A DNA stretch of 64,000 nucleotides from an uncultured Mediterraneibacter sp. (GTDB taxonomy: Bacteria; Bacillota; Clostridia; Lachnospirales; Lachnospiraceae). Positions 59,127 through 64,000 of the stretch are shown here, in pieces (within the stretch, counting starts at the first letter, position 1; each line of letters starts with the position of its first letter). The position numbers were made by a program, and so were the translations under genes. The stretch lies in contig CAKRDD010000012.1 of assembly GCA_934309345.1 (NCBI GenBank), forward strand, positions 1 through 64,000, written 5' to 3'. A model generated the notes under the pieces. That model was given only the letters and a program-made list of their open reading frames with translations. It ran no database searches and was not told the origin of the DNA.

Positions 59127-60473
59127 TCAAATAGATCTTTTCAGCATTACCAGCATTGTAATAAAACACAAGCTTCCACCGATTACATTTGAGATTGGCT
59201 CTGCTAAGAACACCCCTCTCGTCCCCATGTGAAATGCATATGGGAACAAATATGTCAGTGGCACAACGATAAATACTTTTCTAAGTAATGAGAAGAAAAT
59301 TGCCTGCTTCTTTTTGTTCAATGATTTGAAAACCGTCTGCCCAACATACTGCAGATCCATAAATATAAATGCTGCGAAATAAAGTTTCAGTGCTTCTACG
59401 CAATCGGCAAGTAATTCACTGTCTGTGCTGAAAATTCCGATCAGAAATTCCGGTTCGAAAATAATCACGCTCCACGTAATTGCTGTATAAATCAATATCA
59501 TACAAGTCAATACGCGGATAGCTTTCTTGACTTTCTTCGGACGCTGAGCTCCATAATTATAGCTCAAGATCGGAGAAGTTCCTTCATTGATAGCATAGAT
59601 CGGAGTTTCCACCATCTGACGAACACTTGATACGATCGTCATAACAGAGATATATACATCACCGCCAATTCCTGACAAGACACTGTTGCAGCATATTGTT
59701 ACCAGACTATTGGTCAGCTGCATGATAAACCCTGCACTTCCAAGGCTCACAATATTCTTCGCATCATCTCTACATGCTTTCCATTCTCCTTTTGACAGCA
59801 CCCGCACTTTCAATTCCGCTTTCTTTCTCAAGAAATAAAATACATATGCTGCCGATAAAGTCTGGGAGATGATTGTTGCGATTGCCGCTCCTTTTATGCC
59901 TAAATTCAATCCAAATATAAACAATGGGTCCAGAATCAGATTGGCAACGGCTCCAATTGTAACCGATAACATTCCTGAAGTTGCATATCCCTGCGCATTA
60001 ATAAATGGGTTCATCCCCGTTGCAATCATAGATGGGACTGTTCCGATCAAATAAATCATCATGTATGGATATGCGTAAGACAGCCCTTCTTCCGACGCCC
60101 CGAACAACACCAGAATCGGACTTGCGAACAGCATTCCGATCACCATCAATACCACTCCACAAATACACAGCATTGAAAATGATGTATTCATGATCGTTTC
60201 CGCTCTTTTTATATTTCCTTTTCCTCTGTTGATTGAAAATATCGGGGCTCCGCCACTTCCAAATAAATTGCTGAATGCAGTGATGATCACAATGATTGGA
60301 AAGCACAATCCCACTGCTCCAAGCGCTGTTGTTCCCACGGACGGAATCCTGGCAATATAAATCCGATCCACAATGTTGTACAAAAGACTCAGTATCTGAG
60401 CCACAAGCATCGGTAACGCTGCTCCCAAAATATTTCCTGTAACTGTTCCGTGGTCAAAATCAATCTGTTTCAT
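59127..60473 (-). CDS. MATE-family efflux transporter
   Basis: 448 residues, twelve TM helices. 'ILGAALPMLVAQILSLLYNIVDRIYIARI' and 'VGLCFPIIVIITAFSNLFGSGGAPIFSINRGKGN' are typical of the MATE branch of Firmicutes. It exports drugs or metabolites, driven by Na+ or H+. It begins two bases after the ureidoglycolate-lyase-like gene with a weak SD, so translation is probably coupled. Its last codons share a 21-bp motif with the ends of both ZIP genes. Confidence 0.92.
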   Translation of the reverse strand: MKQIDFDHGTVTGNILGAALPMLVAQILSLLYNIVDRIYIARIPSVGTTALGAVGLCFPIIVIITAFSNLFGSGGAPIFSINRGKGNIKRAETIMNTSFSMLCICGVVLMVIGMLFASPILVLFGASEEGLSYAYPYMMIYLIGTVPSMIATGMNPFINAQGYATSGMLSVTIGAVANLILDPLFIFGLNLGIKGAAIATIISQTLSAAYVFYFLRKKAELKVRVLSKGEWKACRDDAKNIVSLGSAGFIMQLTNSLVTICCNSVLSGIGGDVYISVMTIVSSVRQMVETPIYAINEGTSPILSYNYGAQRPKKVKKAIRVLTCMILIYTAITWSVIIFEPEFLIGIFSTDSELLADCVEALKLYFAAFIFMDLQYVGQTVFKSLNKKKQAIFFSLLRKVFIVVPLTYLFPYAFHMGTRGVFLAEPISNVIGGSLCFITMLVMLKRSI

Positions 60474-60475
60474 CT

Positions 60476-60964
60476 TTATAATATTATCTTAAACCAATCT
60501 TTCTCTTCAAATTCAACAACCGTACAATCATTTGCATAAGTACATTCCGGAAGTACGATCATTGCATGAAGTACCTCATTATTCGCCGGAAGTGGACACA
60601 AATGCCAGATCGCTGCATTGATCTTTACCATGCATCCCTTTGGTACAAGGAAAGCCTTCGCAAGTTCCGGAACCGGTGTTCCGCCGGAAGCAGGTGCAAC
60701 ATGGATAAGCATGTCGTCATCGAGAGCAACAATCCCTTCCCATGTAGTTGTATGATATTCCGCCATCTTGACAATTCTTTCGTCCTTGCGAACTTCAATC
60801 GGTGAAAATGCCATTGTTCCAACACAGGTTCCTGAGATGCGGTCCGGATAGAATTTATGAATCTCTCCCTCCAGTGGATATCCCTCTGGTTCTGTCATAC
60901 TGCAAAATGTTCCGTACGGTGCAAAATCTGCTGCATTAATCTTTACTGCTTTTACTTCTCTCAT
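60476..60964 (-). CDS. Ureidoglycolate lyase-like (AllA) cupin protein
   Basis: 162 residues. 'MREVKAVKINAADFAPYGTFCSM' and 'GTMAFSPIEVRKDERIVKMAEYHTTTWEGIVALDDDMLIHVAPA' resemble AllA/ureidoglycolate lyase, a dimeric cupin-like enzyme splitting ureidoglycolate into glyoxylate and urea. 'AFLVPKGCMVKINAAIWHLCPLP' fits the second cupin motif. Start ATG 60964 follows AAAGGAGGACTTACTCG. No other purine-degradation gene is in the window, so the substrate is unproven. Upstream 60965-61241 holds no gene I recognise. Confidence 0.68.
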   Translation of the reverse strand: MREVKAVKINAADFAPYGTFCSMTEPEGYPLEGEIHKFYPDRISGTCVGTMAFSPIEVRKDERIVKMAEYHTTTWEGIVALDDDMLIHVAPASGGTPVPELAKAFLVPKGCMVKINAAIWHLCPLPANNEVLHAMIVLPECTYANDCTVVEFEEKDWFKIIL

Positions 60965-61241
60965 CGAGTAAGTCCTCCTTTGTTTTAATATAATCGTATC
61001 GCTGATGGAAAGCAGACCAGCTTGCTCCACTCTCACTACCAACTCATTACGTCTAGTATATCATAATCAGGACCAATAGCGGGTGGTTTTTTGTTTCTAT
61101 GGATTCTGGTCTATTGACTCTATACAAGGGAAACCGAATCACTACGGAAACAGCTCTGGAATATGCTGCAAATCCGGAAATGTTGAAACGTAAAATGTAA
61201 CGTCTTCTTTCCGGATTCGCAAACATTTAATATCCAGTAAT

Positions 61242-62642
61242 TTATGCAATTAAATCTGCGAATCCTGTGGATACAAGGAACAGGACAAGCATTACGACCG
61301 GAACAACATAACGGATCATAAAGCGGTACATACCTGCACGTTTGAATTTCTCTCCGTTGCGTTCTACTTCTCCTATGATCCAATCCGGTCCGATTACCCA
61401 GCCGATCAGGATACTTGTCAGAAGTGAAATAAACGGCATCAGAAAGCTGTTGCTGATATAGTCCATAACATCGAGCAGCTGTCCTACGGATCCGTTCGGA
61501 AGCTTCAATTCGAAGTAGAGTTTGTTATATCCAAGACAGATCAAAACCGCTGTAATAACGGAGTAAATACCAACTACTCCACACATTTTCTTACGTGGTT
61601 TGTGATACAATTCCATACCGTTTGCAACCAGTGTCTCCATGACAGATACGCAGGATGTCAGTGCTGCGAATCCCATCATTAGGAAGAATGCAATCGCTGC
61701 AGGACGTCCGAATACTCCCATAGCATCAAATACCTTCGGCAGTGAGATGAAGATCAAACTCGGGCCGGAAGCCATTCCGTCATTTCCAAGGAAAACAAAT
61801 ACTGCTGGGATGATCATCATTCCGGCAAGAATTGCCACACCTGTGTCAAAAATCTCAATCTGATTTGTCGCTTTATTCAAATCAATGTCATTTTTCACAT
61901 AAGAACCATATGTGATCATAATTCCCATGGATACACTCAGAGAGAAGAACAGCTGGCTCATCGCATCCAGAAGAATCTCGAGGAAACGCTTCACTGTCAA
62001 TCCGTGGAAATCCGGTTTCAGATAAACAGCCAGTCCCTGCATACCTGTACGAACAGTTCCGTCTGGCGCTGTATTTGTCAATGTCAGACAGAAGATTGCA
62101 ATGATCACGATCAGAAGGATCAATCCCGGCATAATAATTTTGGAGAATTTCTCAATTCCCTTCTCTACACCGCGAAATACGATCCATGCTGTCAGCGCAA
62201 GGAAGATCAGCATAAATACGATCGGTGCAATATCTGATGTAATAAAGGATGTGAAATATCCATCTACCGCAGCTTCTATTCCATCAGAAACAAGGTATAC
62301 AAACAGATATTTTGTGATCCAACCACCGATAACGGAATAATATGTCATGATCAGTACTGGAACGAGGAATGTCAAACGTCCCAGAAACTTCCACTTCGGG
62401 TTAAGCTCCTCAAAGGCTTTCAATGCATTTTTCTTAGTCTTTCTTCCAATCGCAACATCTGTTGTCAGCAATACGAATCCAAAAGTCAATACAAGTACAA
62501 GATAAACTAAGAGAAACAATCCGCCTCCGTCTTTCGCACAGAGGTACGGGAATCTCCAGATATTACCAACACCTACAGCACTTCCGGCTGCCGCTAAGAC
62601 GAAGCCTATCGACCCGGAAAAGCTACTTCTTTTTTCTTTCAT
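61242..62642 (-). CDS. NSS-family sodium-dependent transporter (second copy)
   Basis: 466 residues. 'GFVLAAAGSAVGVGNIWRFPYLCAKDGGGLFLLVYL' marks TM1-2 of NSS (SLC6/LeuT-like) transporters; 'YYSVIGGWITKYLFVYL' and 'FFSLSVSMGIMITYGSY' follow the family pattern. Clearly homologous to 5712-7088 but with a longer loop around 190-215, so probably a different amino-acid substrate. GTGGGGATTTTGAC precedes the ATG. Monocistronic; an inverted repeat lies in the leader at 62676-62694. Confidence 0.92.
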   Translation of the reverse strand: MKEKRSSFSGSIGFVLAAAGSAVGVGNIWRFPYLCAKDGGGLFLLVYLVLVLTFGFVLLTTDVAIGRKTKKNALKAFEELNPKWKFLGRLTFLVPVLIMTYYSVIGGWITKYLFVYLVSDGIEAAVDGYFTSFITSDIAPIVFMLIFLALTAWIVFRGVEKGIEKFSKIIMPGLILLIVIIAIFCLTLTNTAPDGTVRTGMQGLAVYLKPDFHGLTVKRFLEILLDAMSQLFFSLSVSMGIMITYGSYVKNDIDLNKATNQIEIFDTGVAILAGMMIIPAVFVFLGNDGMASGPSLIFISLPKVFDAMGVFGRPAAIAFFLMMGFAALTSCVSVMETLVANGMELYHKPRKKMCGVVGIYSVITAVLICLGYNKLYFELKLPNGSVGQLLDVMDYISNSFLMPFISLLTSILIGWVIGPDWIIGEVERNGEKFKRAGMYRFMIRYVVPVVMLVLFLVSTGFADLIA

Positions 62643-62675
62643 GTCAAAATCCCCACATTCATAAAGTTATTTAAA

Positions 62676-62694
62676 GGGCTTGAATATCAAGCCC
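62676..62694. promoter_or_regulatory. Inverted repeat in the NSS leader
   Basis: GGGCTTGA-ATA-TCAAGCCC, followed on the minus strand by a T-rich stretch. It could be a weak attenuator or an operator ahead of the transporter gene. Confidence 0.45.
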
Positions 62695-62725
62695 AATAGC
62701 TATATTCTATATAAATTTCAGATAA

Positions 62726-63055
62726 ATGCAAACCGAAAAAGTTTCTTTATGCGAAATTTTCTACACCGGACGAGTTCTTTATAGTGATATGCTAATCCGC
62801 TTTTCTTTCGTAAATCAATATAACCCACTGGAAGAAGACCTTCTGTACATCTTCAACCCTCTGGAACTTCGAGATTTCACAATGGGACTCTTGTGCGGTA
62901 TCTCCAGTGCAGACCTTATGCCTTGTGCATTTAAATGCGTAGTCACTTTAAAACCACAGGAACACACAGAGAACTTCCGCCATCAGTTGCTTTTTACAAA
63001 GAAGGATCTTAAACGGTTAGAACAACTTAATATGCTGTTGGTGGATAATAAATAG
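62726..63055 (+). CDS. Small hypothetical protein
   Basis: 109 residues, soluble, no signal peptide, no motif I recognise. It begins 'MQTEKVSLCEIFYTGRVLYS' and alternates predicted strands and helices. No clear Shine-Dalgarno precedes the ATG, so the start is uncertain. A good terminator follows at 63072, supporting a real gene. Confidence 0.55.
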   Translation: MQTEKVSLCEIFYTGRVLYSDMLIRFSFVNQYNPLEEDLLYIFNPLELRDFTMGLLCGISSADLMPCAFKCVVTLKPQEHTENFRHQLLFTKKDLKRLEQLNMLLVDNK

Positions 63056-63071
63056 AATTAACATACAGTGA

Positions 63072-63105
63072 AAGGGTTCGGCATCTTGCCGAACCCTTCG
63101 TTTTC
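63072..63105. terminator. Bidirectional terminator
   Basis: AAGGGTTCGGCA-TCT-TGCCGAACCCTT with flanking T-rich GTTTTC. It separates convergent genes. Confidence 0.8.
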
Positions 63106-63115
63106 ATCTAACATA

Positions 63116-64000
63116 TCACCGCAAAACTACTGCGGATAAAATCATAAATCCTATAATTGATACCATCGTGTATACAGAAATCGCTGATGAGTAGAATTCT
63201 TTTTTCTCTTCTCCTTCAACATACAGAGGTACGATAAACGGTGGTGGCAAAATCAACATAACAATGACGGAGATCAAGGTCAACGGCTCAGCAAAGATTC
63301 CCCCTAATGTCTTGAAGAATGCAAATACAAGTGCTGCCATGATTCCCTGTTGCACCAGACGAAGTACGATCACTTTGGAGATCTTCTTCCATGCAACTCC
63401 GATAAAGTTCATACGATATCCGATCACCACAAGGATCACTGCACTGGTCGGTGCCGCAATAAATTCACACACTCCACCGAGTACAGGACCGACGCTGCTG
63501 CTTTCAATCCATCCGCCGATTCCTGTCACACTGAGAACAACTCCTGTCAATACTGCAAGAAGTACCGGCGTTGACAAGATTCCTTTTATCACCTCTTTGG
63601 CTGTCTGACGAGTACCTCCAACACCTTTGAGCATAGCAATATATACTGTAAAGATTGCAAGTACATGTCCGATATCCATCAATGCGAACTCCGTGATCTT
63701 ATCACTTCCAAGCAGAATACCAAACAGTGCATACCCCAACATTCCCGCTTCATATCCTGTCATAGTAAATGGAAAATAAGCATCGTTTTCCTTTACTAGT
63801 TTACATATAAATTTTCCAACGAAGATTCCTCCGGCTGTCACCACGAAAAGTGTAATGGGAAATATCACCGTGTCCACTTTTATGCTCGCCCTGTAAAATG
63901 TGTAGAACAGTGAGATTGGCAGAGTAAAGTTCATTACCAGTGTCTGAAATCCCTCAATCCCTTCCTCACTGATCAGTTTTTTCTCTCTGCAGATCATGCC
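63116..64000 (-). CDS. AEC-family (auxin efflux carrier-like) transporter, partial
   Basis: At least 294 residues; the reading frame is still open at the window edge, and AEC proteins normally have a further TM segment before 'KKLISEEGIEGFQTLVMNFTLPISLF', so the start lies outside. Seen: 'GYEAGMLGYALFGILLG', 'LSTPVLLAVLTGVVLSVTGIGG' and C-terminal helices ending 'VSIIGFMILSAVVL'. Transporters of this kind export or exchange organic acids such as malate. Confidence 0.88.
   Translation of the reverse strand, partial: GMICREKKLISEEGIEGFQTLVMNFTLPISLFYTFYRASIKVDTVIFPITLFVVTAGGIFVGKFICKLVKENDAYFPFTMTGYEAGMLGYALFGILLGSDKITEFALMDIGHVLAIFTVYIAMLKGVGGTRQTAKEVIKGILSTPVLLAVLTGVVLSVTGIGGWIESSSVGPVLGGVCEFIAAPTSAVILVVIGYRMNFIGVAWKKISKVIVLRLVQQGIMAALVFAFFKTLGGIFAEPLTLISVIVMLILPPPFIVPLYVEGEEKKEFYSSAISVYTMVSIIGFMILSAVVLR

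Overview
The window looks like chromosome of a Gram-positive, low-GC gut anaerobe of the Lachnospiraceae (Clostridium cluster XIVa) type. The basis is strong AGGAGG-like Shine-Dalgarno sequences, lipoprotein and single-membrane surface proteins, a LicT/PTS sugar system, a Clostridia-style cobalamin riboswitch, BspA-type leucine-rich repeats and short CHR-type transporter pairs. I cannot name the species.

Layout. 0-0.6 kb: a frameshifted IS200/IS605 TnpA and an IS-end-like palindromic repeat. 0.7-3.5 kb: ThrH-type phosphatase and a phosphoglucomutase whose leader carries two long palindromes. 3.6-9.0 kb: a three-gene operon joining a sugar-binding-domain/GGDEF protein, an NSS-family transporter and an EAL phosphodiesterase. 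9.1-15.8 kb: a cobalamin-riboswitch operon (large secreted protein, lipoprotein SBP, FecCD permease, ATPase), read here as corrinoid capture and uptake. 15.9-24.5 kb: a divergent beta-glucoside/xyloside locus (GH1, GH43, PTS EIIBC on the minus strand; LicT, EIIA, GH3 on the plus strand), with LicT-type RAT/terminator leaders on both sides. 24.5-33.5 kb: RsmH, an AlbA/Schlafen-type regulator followed by an 11-bp-periodic iteron array, a CHR transporter pair, an amidase lipoprotein with an orphan ABC ATPase, a Nitro_FeMo-Co/FKBP fusion, a uracil/hypoxanthine-DNA glycosylase and a FUSC-like membrane protein. 33.6-36.9 kb: tRNA-Leu(CAG), then a region of flux: ZIP transporter, fragments of a PD-(D/E)XK gene and an acetyltransferase, palindromes, and a small hydrophobic ORF resembling type I toxins with a convergent antisense promoter.

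36.9-54.5 kb is the most striking part: one 17.6-kb minus-strand cluster encoding two cohesin-bearing, wall- or membrane-anchored proteins and five secreted proteins that each end in a type I-like dockerin. The dockerin cargo is not recognisably carbohydrate-active: a 2474-residue BspA-LRR protein, three proteins with repeated 'K-x-D/N-G-x-[LV]-W' motifs (possible beta-propellers) and a transglutaminase-like protein. It looks like a self-contained, non-cellulosomal cohesin-dockerin surface complex. A divergent XRE regulator lies upstream, with an inverted repeat around the -35 box of the likely operon promoter.

54.8-64 kb: the regulator, a second copy of the toxin-like module joined to a second, about 97% identical ZIP gene, a hybrid histidine kinase, MATE transporter, ureidoglycolate-lyase-like protein, a second NSS transporter, a small unknown ORF and a partial AEC transporter. 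The two ZIP/toxin copies bracket the 22-kb cohesin-dockerin region, so homologous recombination between them could delete or duplicate it.
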